The translations under genes and the position numbers were made by a program. Source: Polytrichum commune (lineage: Eukaryota > Streptophyta > Polytrichopsida > Polytrichales > Polytrichaceae). From it: a DNA stretch of 64,000 nucleotides. Numbering within the stretch: the stretch's first letter is position 1; each line of letters opens with the position of its first letter. Location of the stretch: the NCBI GenBank assembly GCA_950295325.1, contig OX485803.1:52903554-52967553 (forward strand). The letters run 5' to 3'. The notes under the pieces are model-generated. The model was given only the letters and a program-made list of their open reading frames with translations. It was not told where the DNA came from and searched no databases. Shown piece by piece: positions 1 through 15,264 of the stretch.

Positions 1-78
1 CTTCATGAACAAACAACTACAAAGTAAGGAACTGTATAAATTAACACAGCCAAAAAATGTGAGGACAAGGTAACAAAC

Positions 79-2346
79 CTAAGAAGAGGCCAGACATTGA
101 TGAGGCCATCGTCCGCTCCTGAAATTAAAAGTGAGTCGTCATCAGAAAAGACTAGGCAGCTCACAGTCTTGTAGTGGCCTGGCCACAGCCTTAGTAACCG
201 TCCTGTGGCCACCTTTGACACCAAACCATTTCAACGATTTTAGTACAAAACAAAACTCACTACCCACTCACACCACAACAGGTACCAGATGTTTCATACT
301 TCTTTCTGCACTACCCTCAGCTTTGATAAGCTATTCTGTGAATGAGAGTTGTCACTACACAAAGCTCCATATTGTTTTGCAAAAACACACAATAGACACA
401 GCCACAGGCACTAAGCATTTTGCATTTTCAGATCTCCAAGACTCACCTCCCAGAAGTAGATCCGACCAGATACTCCACCACCGGCAAGGTAAGCCCCATC
501 GCTGGTGCAGGCCAGAGGGCCGATAGGTTCCACAGGGTAACTCTTGAATGCTACTTGGTTCTGTTGCATTCCCACCAACAAAGAATCAAATTCCACAAGA
601 ATTCTCTCTTTCTCTATTCCATGCAAATTGTGCTACTCGTTGACCAAGCTTCCACATCCAAACTGAAAGATAAACCCTAAAGATCCTAAAAATGAACTTC
701 TCTAATCCTTGTAAATTGTATTTTCTCATCAACCAAGCTTAAGAATCCAAATTTTATAAGACAACATTAAAGATGCACTAAGTGAACCTCTCTGTGATCC
801 TTGTGAATTGTGCTATTCATCAACCAAGCTTCAACATTCAAATTGAAAAGACAACATCAAAGCTCCGCAGTCCTTTCGAATTGTCCCCATCAGCCAAGCT
901 TCAACATCCAAACTGAAAGACAAACCCTGAAGTTCTGCAAAGTGAACTTGTGCAAATCCACCCTCTGTGCCACTACAGCCCCTGAAGAGTGCTGCTGCCG
1001 GAATCTAAACACCAAATTACATGCCGAGCAGCAACCTCCTAAAGCCCTACTGAAAGCCAGACACCCCGAATGACCGACCTATTTTTTTCTCAAAGTTCAT
1101 TGACCAACAAATCCCCTTCAGCCCCCAATAGGTTCTGCTGTCGGAATCTGAACACCGGATTACATGCCGACCAAATGACAACTTCCTCAATCCCTACCAG
1201 GAGCATGCCAAATGACCTAATTTTTTCTTCGGAACTCTAATCTATGCACGTTGAACTGCAAATTATGAGACATCTTACATGCACAAATGCAGGCTGATAA
1301 TCCCAGGTGCTTCCAAATCACTCACACCGAAAGAATTTGCAAACACGGGACATAACCCCGTCCTGAACGAATGCGCATCAAACAAGAGCTCACGAAACGA
1401 GATCCACTTTCATGCGACTCCAGCCCCTGACATGTGCTGCTGTCGAAATCTAAACACCAAACTACATGCCGACCAAATGACAACCTCCTAAAGCCAGACG
1501 CCAATTGACATGTCTTTTTATAAACTCATCGACTTAGCTTCCAGACTCGAAATGAAAGACAAAATCCTAAAAGCTCCGGAAAGTGCACTTGGGCGAATGC
1601 GCTGTCTCTGTCACTTCAATCCGGGCCCTGGCGAGTGCTATTGTCGGAAACTAAATACCAAATTACATGCCATCCAGCAACCTCCTAAAACCCCACCGAA
1701 TGACCTAATTCTCCCACGAAACCCTAATCGTCGAACAAGCTTCAACGTCCCGATCGAAAGTGAACTCCTGCGACTCCAGCCCCTGATAGTGCTGCTGTCG
1801 GAATCTCAAGACTAAATTGCACGCCGACCAAATGACAACCTCCTTAAGCCCTACCTAAAGCCAAGCGCCAAATGACCTAATTTGGTCTTCGAAACCCTAA
1901 TGTATGCACGTTGCACTGCAAACTACGAGAACCCACCCTCTTCCATTCAAACCTCCGGGATGATACTCCCAGATGCTCCCAATCACTCACACCGAAAGAA
2001 ATTGCAAACACAGGACATAACCCCTTCCCGAACGAAATACGCGTCAAACAAGTGTTCACGAAACGAGTTTCGGTGAAAGAGAAACAGAGGGAGAAGCGCA
2101 TACCTTGTGCCAAGCCCAGAAGTACACAGCACCACCGCCGGCCGAGGAGGCGGAGGGTTTATGGACCTGCGCGGCGGCCAGGAAATGGAAGCCCACGCAG
2201 GTGAGTGCATTGCGAGGCGCCGCACAGGAGCGCAGGTGGCTAAGCACTTGGCCGGAGCTCAAATCCCACACTGTGACGCCCGCATCCACCGCTGAGCACA
2301 CCACCACGACTTCTCTTACGGTCGCCAGCTTGCTCCATCCACCCAC
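79..2346 (-). CDS. RID3: WD40-repeat protein, WDR18/IPI3 (ROOT INITIATION DEFECTIVE 3) family, 5' part
   Basis: Partial gene that runs off the left edge. Exon 1 is 2104-2346 (81 codons), exon 2 is 447-560 (38 codons) and exon 3 is 79-212; phases join without shifts and all borders are GT-AG. Exon 1 carries the motif DAGVTVWDLSSG, exon 2 ends in the WD-like GRIYFWE, and exon 3 has GHYKTVSCLVFSDDDSLL and DDGLINVWPLLR, so at least three blades are visible. The order and spacing resemble Arabidopsis RID3 and animal WDR18/yeast Ipi3, which act in the nucleolus in late 60S subunit maturation. The start is the first ATG before the conserved first blade. Intron 1 (561-2103) is swollen by internal duplications. 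Family assignment is from remembered similarity; the C-terminal half is not visible. Confidence 0.72.
630..2070. repeat. Diverged direct repeats inside intron 1 of the WD40 gene
   Basis: Two kinds of repeat fill the intron. A short unit containing ACCAAGCTTCAACATCCAAA recurs near 640, 730, 820 and 893. A larger block at 1135-1401 recurs at 1792-2068, a period of about 657 bp. Both large copies contain the words ATGACCTAATTT, TCACACCGAAAGAA, CACGAAACGAG and a segment with GCTGCTGTCGGAATCT; further copies of the last segment occur near 985, 1430 and 1635. The second large copy stops about 35 bp before the exon 1 donor site. Confidence 0.8.
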
Positions 2347-5300
2347 GGCCCCACGGCCGTCCCCCTCCCAAACTTCCTTGTCACAATGTTACAATGCTCT
2401 TCCTCTGCTTCTTCTTCTCCTTCACACTTCCCCTCGGGCTACCCCTGCCTTCGTCTTCGTAGATACAGACCACAAGAATTCTTTGCAACCGTCGCCACCA
2501 CCATCCAACTCTTCTCCCTTGACATTCAAATGGCCCGCATCATCATTCCACAAGCACACTCTCACGACCGACTTACATTCAATTTCTGCCGGCTGTGCAC
2601 CAATGTATGTAAGTTATGTGATGTCGATGGTGATGATGTTCATTTTTCGTCTTTGAATGATGGTGGCGGCTCAACCTATACTTCCCTCTCAAACCTATGT
2701 TTTCATACTTAAGCTTAAGTTACGCACAGGCCCAGCTTTCACCGAGGCGGCTACTTTACTTAATTTACTTACAACTCCAACGTTGGCTTGAAATGTGCGA
2801 GTAAGAGACATGTGGCCATAAAACCATAAACAGCAAAATTTACTCCTGGAAGAAGTCCGGGACAAGACACGAATCATCACAAGCCTTTCTCAAAATCCTC
2901 CAAAATGTGGAAATTCGTTTATTCTTGAGATTTTTCAATTCTGCAGCAAAATCTGGAAATGGAAGATCTGACTTGCTGGCTGTTCCAGTAGTAATTGCGA
3001 GTATTTCTCTGCCTGGATTGGACTCGATGTCTTGAAAATGCTGAATTGTAACAAAATGATGATATGATGATGATGCTTTGGCATCCAAATGAATCCCAGT
3101 CATCTCCTTCAACTCATGTCCATGGATGCTGTTGATTGTGCATAAAATTTCTGGATTTCATGATTTTCTTCAACTTTTCTTTCAATTTTGCATAATTTCG
3201 TACAGAATTTTCTGGAATTCCAAATTTTCTGAATTCAAATAAAGGCTTCTGAGTAGGAATGCTGTGAACTAGACAAACTTCAAATTTTTCATCTTAAGAA
3301 ACAGTGTCCCTGTAGGTAACTCAGATCCTAAAATGCAACAATTGAGGTGAACTCATGTACATAAAGTTTGAGCCTACCCTAAATTCCAATTCTGGCAACC
3401 TAATGTTTACGGATCTGTCATGCTGTCGAAATGCGTAAGCTCGAAATTTTTTAATCGGTCATATGCAAGTCCATGAAAAACTTTCAACACTAATTGACTA
3501 CACCCGAGGAGTTCATTATTTGCATGGAAATGCTCCAATGTCATGTGTTGGACTACCAAAACCCTAATTGGAAAGGGAGAGGAAGGGGAATAGACAAGGG
3601 TGAGAACAACCGCCCATCGTTATAAGTTAGTGGGCTTTTGAATAAGTTTGCATCCATCGCTCATTACTCGACCTTTTCAAATGATTTCCTCCTATTGCAA
3701 TATTAGGTACCCTTAGCTACATATAATCAAAACCACACATGCAACCTCAAACCCACACGATGTACCACTATAATACATTTGGGGGCTTCAAATGTATGAT
3801 AGTGATATGAAATGTTGGTTTTAGGTTATGTGTTGGTTTGAGTATGCTTACCTTACTAGTTGTCACTTTCCTTATCACTTGTTTAAAACCTAAAAGTTGG
3901 GATGAATCACACATAAATTTACAAGGAACATTTTTTTGCCATTAAACTTGTTTTACTCTAGTACGATTGGTGGGACCCATCGTGAAGAAAAAACATAATG
4001 TTCCCCAAATAAGGAGGTTGTCCCAGGTGAATTGAAGCCGGAGCGAGAAGTGCCATCTTCGGTTTTGAAGCTATGGAACTACATAATCAAGACTTTATTT
4101 TTCCAAGATATCGAAGAGTAATGTTCCCTAAGAAAAAATGAGTTATACAATAGCTAAGGACTACTAAGTGGCTCTTATGTATGTGACCTTGTTGTGAGCA
4201 CTTCCAAGACTACAAACAATTATGACAATTGGATTGGCTTAGGAATCATCTCCTCCGGTAAACAATTGCAAATCACACAAATTGTCATTTCATGTTTCAT
4301 ATAATTGGAGTTGAGATACAAAATCTATAGAAGGTCAAAGTGAAAATTCCCTCTCTCTCTAGGTGATCACATAGACCCACTCAATTGTTGTTATCAATCA
4401 AACTTAGAATGCTCTCTATATATTGAGCACATAGTCCAATCTCATTATATCACATGTAGGCTTGTCAAGGTCCATTCTTAACTACAAGCTTTGCATACAC
4501 CAAGCATACAACACAAAAATATAGGTTCCTAACAAAGAAGGGTGACCAAATTAGGCCCACACTCCTTATTTTAAAAGCCCTGGAATGTTGTCTAATGGTA
4601 AGGTAACTAGCAAGCCTAATTCATTTACTTATCTTAATTGGACACCTATATGGTGAGTGATTAGGTGTCCCTTTGGTGTAGATCTAAGAACAAATACCAT
4701 AAACACATGTATTTGTATGAGATTGGGCCAGGTACTCAAATGTTTGTTACCTATTCTAGGCTCAATAGTCATTATTATTATTATTTTGTGTGTGGGGAGG
4801 GGGAATCTATGTGGCCTTCTTGTGGATTGCTATCATCGGACTTTGAGTATTCACAATAATTTGAGATTAGGTGGCTCCAAATTTTAAAGATTGATCATGG
4901 CTTCTTCAGATACATTTATGGACACACGTAAATTTCAATGTCGTGAATATAATGTGCAGTAAGGCATGCACATTGTGCGCATAGTTTTTCTTGATCAAAA
5001 CCTGCATTTGTATTGGTGTGTGGTTAAGTGAGGATCAACGATCAAATATCATGAGAATACATATTTCTAAAAGAAAAATGGAATTCCTCTTCAAATATCA
5101 TTAATCACTCCACACTCAACAATGAAACACAATTAGAAGGACCTATGTATTCAAGTTAAGGAATTAACAACCCCGCACTTCCGATAACTAGGTAAGGTGG
5201 GGCCCGATTTTCAATCTAGTTGTTTTCCTAGTATGCTTCATCGTAGATGTGCTACAATATGCAACACAAGGTTGGTTGTGTAAATCTAAGCGGTAGGAGT

Positions 5301-5490
5301 TGGAGGACATGGAAAACTAACCGAATAACACCCACACACCTAATTAAGGTAGCACAAACCCCAAACTAACCAAATAACAGCCGTTCCAAATTCTCACGGT
5401 GTCCTGGAGCCGGGAAGGGCGACGGTTGAGCGGCAGTTGAGCGGCTGTTGAGCTCCTTCTTGGCCTTGGCTATAAGCTTCAGCTATGGCT
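2347..5490. other. Intergenic stretch upstream of the WD40 gene
   Basis: The first 350 bases form the likely promoter and leader of the minus-strand WD40 gene, with CT-rich tracts. A 90-codon open frame on the minus strand at 2840-3112 has protein-like composition but no recognised motif. From about 3150 to 5300 the sequence is AT-rich with no recognisable gene. A segment around 4370-4760 belongs to the dispersed repeat family also seen near 8.2, 24.5, 37.7 and 61.5 kb. Confidence 0.5.
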
Positions 5491-5492
5491 CA

Positions 5493-5716
5493 GTGTCGGG
5501 GGAGGTTTTTGAGCATAGTCGGTCAAGATCCGAGTGTTTCCAAGTCCAACCGGTTAGATGTTGACATCTTTCGGCTTTCCTTTACTGATTTGAGGTATAT
5601 TCTGTAGATTCCTCTAAAGTGATCGAGAATTTTCCTGAAGGCGTGAACTTCAACCGGTTATTTCTCAAATTCAACCGGTTCATCTGTACCAAGCAGTCGA
5701 TTCTCCCCGTTCATTG
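5493..5716 (+). repeat. Direct repeat, copy A, in the RPL10 promoter/leader
   Basis: About 220 bp that recur, diverged, at 7516-7723 within RPL10 intron 2. Shared words include GGTCAAGATCC-like, TAGATTCCTCTAAA, AATTTTCCTGAAG, CTTCAACCGGTTATTTCTC and CTCCNNGTTCATTG. The copy contains AACCGGTT three times and has about 22 bases (including one AACCGGTT) absent from copy B. It ends about 80 bp before the RPL10 start codon, so it is probably part of the promoter or 5' untranslated region. Confidence 0.8.
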
Positions 5717-5798
5717 CTGTGGCTTCGCCATAGCCGCCACCCAACCCATTTCCTCTCCTCTCCTCTTCTCTTCATTCCTCACACAGACAGCTATCGCC

Positions 5799-8632
<2,834 letters not shown>

Positions 8633-9436
8633 TTTCCATGTATTGATCCAAGTTCAGAACAATTCAATTTGGTTGGTGTGGGAGTACCCCATTGCAAATA
8701 CCACTCTAATTTGCATATTTGCAGAAGCCAAATCATGCAAACCCCCTTCCCCTAGGAGGGACACACTACAAACTCCACTACTACAATTGAGACTAACAGA
8801 CAGGGAGGCTCCAACACCTACTAGACACCAAGGTTTAAATATTTCCATTTAACAGATTCCTCAAATTGGAATGCAGATGTTACTTTCAAGGAGCTGGTTA
8901 TATCAGAAGAGCACCCTAAAAGTTGAGTCAAATCTGTTTGTGGCATTTCATATTGTGCAAACAGATTCTTTAAAGATAATAGTAGAGCATACAGTCCAAA
9001 GAAAATAAGCACTTAGTATGCAATACACAAACACCTAGTTCCAATAACTGCCTGGGACCTACATCACCTCTTTGAACCTATTGAACCAATAGATAAAATT
9101 CCATTGCATTGAAACATACCAACATACCAGTACTCTTCATACATAATTTAAGGCACCACAATCTAGTCGGATCTCAACAAAGGGAATCCACTTAAAACTA
9201 GACAAAAGTATGGGGGATAATTTGTGCTGATATTAAGGTGGGATGTTGTGAACTCCAAAGAAGTGGAGATGTACGTCCAACAATTTACTGTACAAATGAA
9301 GGACCCAGCCTCATGAAAATATCAGTGTTATCAACCATTGTCAACTCACTTCAACCACTAATCATTAGGCACATTAGGTTGAAGATCAAAGGGAGTTAAC
9401 CAGAAAATCTTGAGATTATTCACCTTGACTGGTGCT
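8633..9436. other. Convergent 3' interval between RPL10 and RPL7
   Basis: About 800 bp separate the two stop codons. It must hold both polyadenylation regions. AT-rich, with no further gene seen. Confidence 0.6.
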
Positions 9437-11761
9437 TTAATTCATCTGCCGGATAAGGTTGTTCAACAAGTCCTCCCTATTTCCAGCATCACCAGATTCT
9501 ACAAAGTGATTTCGCTTCTTCTTAAGACCTCCTAGAGGACAACTCAACTTAAATGGCCACAAGAAGTTGTTGGCTTCCTTGAAATGAGGTCCCACCGTGT
9601 AAATCTCATGAATAAGATCTTCGATACAGATGATACCATATTGACCAAGAGCCTGCACAATTTCATCACAATGGTCTTTTATTAGACTAGGTTCATCTTA
9701 AGATACTGGTGAAAGTAAATGATGGAAATAGGGAAACACGCCCTCAAAAGGTGCACTAGATCAGAAGAGTACTATCCATATTTCTAATGATTCTCCAATG
9801 AAAGATCTACAAATTGATCCAGATTGCAAGTTTTAGAGGTCATCAACAGGGGAATCTTAAAATTGGAACAAGGCGTACCTGTTCAATGATGGTGTTGTCT
9901 GTCAAAGCAGTGCAAGACTTTCCAACCTTTCCATACCCACGCTTGTAAATCAACTCCCTAACACTTTTCAAGTTCGGGTATCTGCAGAAAAATAAGTGAA
10001 CTCAGCAATGCATTTTCGCCCATTGCATCACTTGCAAACTAGACCAAATTCCAGACAAACAAACACAACAACTATTTCAGTGAGAACATGCCTAACTACA
10101 AAGATGGCTTACCCATAAGTCACATATGGCTCCACCCTGCGGAGCATATTGACAGTAGCCTTATTCACCTTCATAAACACCCCATTGAAGATCTGATTCA
10201 CATTCATGACACGCTTTTGAGTCACTGCAGCAGAAAATCTTCTGGTTTTTGCAACTAATGGCAAGTAAATATAACATGATAACAATTGATGCAATTAACA
10301 TTGAAGTGACCAGTGAATGACAGAATTCAAATCAGGCTCCCTCTTAAGGAGACCTAAATACTAAAGGGACATAGACTTCACCTGTCTTAGACGCAGTAGT
10401 TGCATGATCTTCCTTGTCTTGGGGTGCATGTCATTGATTCTGAAGACAAATCATACCATTCCATAATCAGCTTCATCCAGCCCAACCACACATCATTTCA
10501 AGCTCTCACGGCTTGCAATGCTGTGCGATGCTGCGTCCAGAATTGACTTAAAAGTTCTTCTTTGAGATAACACCAACTACACGCAAATGAGGTAGATTTA
10601 CTTGATGTAAATGAGCATGTTATTGCATGGCTTTAACATAGAATTCACCTGAAGCCCTAATTCAAGCCAAAAGAAACTCTTACCCACGAATCCTGATGAC
10701 AAACATGAGCTTCGCCTCAGGCTCCACATAGAAACCACCCTTGAGCTTGGCTTCTCTCTTTAGCCTGATCAAATCGGCCTCCTGCTCAAGACAAAGAGAT
10801 TTAATCATCAAGGCACAACAATAAAATGAACCCTGACCCCAAACCCTAAAGTTCATGTGGTCCATGAATGCCTTGTGCAGGGTCGTTTAAACTAGGGTGA
10901 CTATGGTTGTGGTTTGCTTTCTTTGGTTCTATTTCATAATAGGTGCTAACCACAGCCACGACCACCCTCAAGCCCACTACATCACATGGTTAACCACCCC
11001 TAGGGTTTCACGGCCAAAGTGCAGGGAGAAAGTTGAGGAGACAACCACTTTAACCCTACAATCCAAGGCCAACAAGCATGCCAATCACTTTAATTTCTTC
11101 TTGAGTCCAAGACCTAGAACCATTGATACATTGCGATTTAGAGACCGACCCCGCCATCAACCACAACCACAAGCATCCACAAGTGATCGTGATTGAAAAT
11201 TCCGTAGCTATGGCTGTAAATTATGGTTAGCCGCAACCGAAACAATGACCCTTCACTCTTCCCCCGCAACCAGAAAATTTACGGAGGCAACCATATCAAC
11301 ACTGCAATCCAAGGCCAACAAGGATGATTATCACTTTAATTTCTTTTCAGGTCCAAGACCTAAACCAATGATACGTTGCGATTTAGAAGACCCACACCAC
11401 CATCAACCACAACCACGAGGATTCACACACAACACGTGCGAACGAAGGAAACCCTATTATGATTAATTATTGTTGGTGAGCGCAACCACCACCACGTGTG
11501 TAGTGTAAGTAGACCCTTCACTCTTCTCCCGCAACAAACAAACACTAGATTGAGACCAAATTATATTACCTGACCCCGGTACTCATGGATAAACTTCTCC
11601 GCTCGCTTGAAGATGAGAGCACGGTTCTTGGCGTTCTTAGCCTTGGAAGACTCCAGCTGCTCCTTCCTGATGATAGCCCACTGCTCGTTGCGCTTTCGCT
11701 TCTTGAGCAGAGTCTCCGGAACTGTCTTGACAGGAAGCTCGGCGGTCTCCATGTCTGCCAT
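9437..11761 (-). CDS. RPL7: 60S ribosomal protein L7 (uL30)
   Basis: Complete six-exon gene. Exons, 5' to 3': 11570-11761, 10684-10781, 10382-10439, 10113-10192, 9879-9981 and 9437-9652; all phases close, giving 248 residues. Exon 1 starts [11 protein letters not shown] and is rich in Lys/Arg ([11 protein letters not shown]), the eukaryotic N-terminal extension. The uL30 core shows [38 protein letters not shown] and [14 protein letters not shown]. The end has [29 protein letters not shown] and [10 protein letters not shown]. An in-frame ATG lies 18 bases upstream, but MADMETAEL matches the family start. A telo-box lies about 100 bp upstream. Intron 1 carries a tandem duplication. uL30 binds 25S rRNA in the large subunit. 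The gene is convergent with RPL10. Confidence 0.96.
11043..11540. repeat. Tandem duplication (about 250 bp period) in RPL7 intron 1
   Basis: Segment 11043-11187 recurs at 11288-11430. Shared words include CAATCCAAGGCCAACAAG, TCACTTTAATTTCTT, TCCAAGACCTA and CATCAACCACAACCAC. A third partial copy is suggested by GACCCTTCACTCTTC, present near 11248 and again near 11513. Confidence 0.8.
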
Positions 11762-11861
11762 GATCGACGCAGCAACCACAATAACGCTTGGTCAGAGCTT
11801 CCGAGCTCTCAAGCTCCGAAGCAAACCGAAAGAGACCTTCTCCGAGCTCCAGCGCCCTCCT

Positions 11862-11870
11862 AAACCCTAA
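11862..11870 (+). promoter_or_regulatory. Telo-box in the RPL7 promoter
   Basis: AAACCCTAA, followed by a partial second copy, about 100 bp upstream of the RPL7 start codon. Telo-boxes are typical of plant ribosomal protein and other translation-apparatus promoters. Confidence 0.7.
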
Positions 11871-12004
11871 ACCTCACCTCGTGGGGAACTCCATCGGGAA
11901 CCATGAGAACGTCATTAGAACTCTCGTCAAATTGCATGCTTACTACACTTCTTCTTCTTCTTCCACTTCCAAAATAGAGAGAGTCCGCTTCCTCTGTAAG
12001 TAAG

Positions 12005-13960
12005 GTAGACGTGCCTTAAGGTATGTGGGCGTTATTTGGTTCGTTTATAATGTTCGCCAACTTCTACCAATTATATTTACATAAAAAGTATATTTATTAT
12101 AAATAAATAAAAATATTTCATTTCATTTCATTCTCAATTATTTATATATATATTCATATTTCATAATTCATTCTAAATAATTTATATTTAAAACTAAAAC
12201 TAAAGAAACTCGTGTTGCATTAGCAAACCTACAATGAAACATTTCAAAAAAATGGGTTTGAATTTGGTTTCTTCCTTAATTTAGTTATGATGTAAAATCG
12301 TAGCATTCATTAATAAAGTTGTTGAATATTTATTCATCTCCTAGATGTAACTCATAAGCATCTAAGTTTAAAATATATGTCATAGAAGTTCATGCAAATA
12401 TTTTTTTCTACATATATCATTAAATGATCCATAAGACCTTAAGTCCACTTATTGTTGGTTTCATTTTGATATCAACATAAACCAATCTCTATGTTTGATG
12501 GATGGTCCATCAAGTCAATTGGATCCATATGCTCCACCCAATGAATACCAAATTTTCTACGCATCTTATAAACCCTCCTAACAAACCAAACCTTAATTGG
12601 AGCTCATTCTTTTGGTCTATCATTTTTTATTTTTTTTGACAATTATGGTTTCGTGTGTGTTCAAAAAACACACTCCACAATCACAACCAAGATTAATTAC
12701 AACGGTAAGAAGTTTAGGCTTCATATATAATGTGATAGCCTTATACCGAATCAATCAATCTTTCGGTAAATTTGGATTGCCATTCAATTGACTAACAAGT
12801 GTACTTTGAAAATTTCTAACCTCCCTTACTTTTACGTAAGCCACAATGGACTTTGCATTAGGTTAAAAGGGCATTTCAACATTTTCATGTTCATAGATTA
12901 TAACATCCAAGGCATGTTGAAGCTCACTTTGCAACTCCACATCTTCATGTAAATCATTTTCAACTGGTGACTACTTCAAATCCGTCTCTATGACAACATG
13001 CTTGCACATGCTTAAATTATCTTCTCCAAACAATACAATCTTCCTTGTCACCACCTTGTGCACTAAAAATCATCAATTAATGTGTGATCATAATCACACT
13101 CCTCAATCTCTTGCATACTTCCAAATAAATGAGCCTCAATGAGTGACCCTATCACCCAAGTACAAATGTTGTATATTTTATAGAGGTCCTTCATACATGT
13201 ATATAAACACGAGTTATAATGTGTGTGGCATATGTATACATAGTACAAAAAGGTTCAAATTAATACCCCTTTTTGTGCACTCATGTACACTCATACGTGT
13301 TATAAAAAGTACACCCCCCAAGGGAAAGCACAACATAAATGTGCATGTGTTAATATACTTGCCATCAAAATGTTGTTTTGCGAAGAAATAATTCTATCTT
13401 GTGGTCACACACGAGGGCAAGCAGGAAGTTCTCTTCACCTCTAAGGTAGAAATACCATAACCCGTTAACCACCTTTAAGTTAGTGTAGACAATGGGAGTC
13501 AAGAGTCAATGTACTCACGAGGTAATCGATTTACGCGATGTTCTGTATGGAAATGCGGAAAACCGTGTTTGGTGTAGGGAAAATCTAGTGAACGAGTAGG
13601 AGGTTGGACAAACTTTCCACTTTGAAAAATTGTAGCATTTTTTCTATAGGGCAAAAAAAATGAAACAACTTGCATTCTTCATGAATCCTTCTCGTCTATC
13701 TTGGGAAATTATCTCATGATTGTCAGACCATATCTTCAATGCGAATCACCTTATTTTCACAGGTTATGGTATTTCTACCTTACTGACCTTGCCCGACTTC
13801 CAAACTTTCAACTAGCGTGCCTTTTCAACATTGTTTACTCGAGAGCAAACAATTTTGTAGAGCTTCTCTTAAGTCATTTATAGTTTGTTAGTTTTATCCT
13901 AATGGGCTTTCAACTCCTAAAAGAATTCTTCGCCCAACGTTGGGTTCCCAATGGACAACA
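12005..13960. other. AT-rich intergenic region
   Basis: About 2 kb upstream of RPL7 with no gene, RNA or clear repeat recognised. The palindrome CCCAACGTTGGG occurs near 13933, just before the CACTA terminus. Confidence 0.5.
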
Positions 13961-15264
13961 GTTTACGAAACACTACAACATATTGGGTATTTTGTGACTA
14001 GGGAAATGTGACTGGGGATGACTAATGACTACAAGATGTCACATTTGGCAAGGCCTCGACCTTTGGGGGGGAAGGAATTCAAAAATATGACTCGCAGTCA
14101 TATAACAATGTAGTATTCGGCAAATGTACCGTATACGGCGTATGGGAACGATGTGTGCCTTCATAGGGAACGACGGGGAACGTGTCTGGTGGACACCCAG
14201 TCATATGTGGCAGTCACATTTTTTGTGAGTCATATTCTTCAGTCACATTTTGACGAGGGCCATTTTTTTCCCTTTTTCAGGCAACCCCTGAAAATGTAGG
14301 TTGCCCTGGACGGGGCAGCTTGTGTTTTTGCCCCATGACTCATTATTTAGTATTATGGTTTGGGGTATTTATTTAATAATGACAAATTTTGGTCAACATT
14401 AAGTACTTTTTGTTCTACAATATGAACGACAATGAAAATTGGGAATGATCCATGTTTATTTATTGAATAATTAATTGACTGATTTTTAGAAAATAGAGGG
14501 GGGAAATTGGGGAGGAGTATTTAAAGTAATTATTGCCAAGAGACTAATTGAACATGTGCGGTCACGACACAACCAATTTGAGAGGGGCGGTGAGGTTGTG
14601 CGTATGCATGTCACAAATTTTTAGGGTTCGAGGGTCTTATGTCTACATATGAACCTTGGACTGATGCATGTGATTGTCCTGGAAATTTTGAACAAGGATT
14701 CCCGTGTAACTTTGGCATGTCGTCTTCGTTTATTATGTACTTGATGTAGAAGTTTACAGATACATGAGCGAGCAACGGGAGGACATAGTGCAATTAATGT
14801 GTGTGTTATGTGGCCAAGACAACACGTCACTAGATATGCACGTGTCAAATATATGCCCACCTAAGTTTTATTTATACAACTCTCTTTCTCAGATGGGGAG
14901 TCAATCACCGTCAGAGTCACAATACTCTAAGTCATCTACCGATGCGTCGTCCAGTCCCTCTAGACATTCTAATGCTTTAGCAACCACTCTTAGCCCCACT
15001 TCCACTGCATCGCCCAATATGGGTGTCTTCGGTACAAGATCGTCATATAAGCCCGTCACTTGCAATCCGGGAAAATTTGAAGTCATGCCTAATGCTATGC
15101 ATTGTACTTCATCCGTTCTCTGCTATTTGGAGAATACCCAAACGCCTCTCAGGTCCTTGCGCAAAACAACTTCCCATCCACATTTGGCTACGTCGGGTGC
15201 AAAAAAAACTTGTTCGATGTGGAGACAAAATGCAAATGATTGTGCAGAATAAGAAATCAATCTG

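Noticed and set aside
14764-15252. 162-codon plus-strand frame within the CACTA element
   Set aside because: Lies opposite the element's coding direction, is Ser/Thr-rich without motifs, and is probably a shadow of the decayed transposase region.
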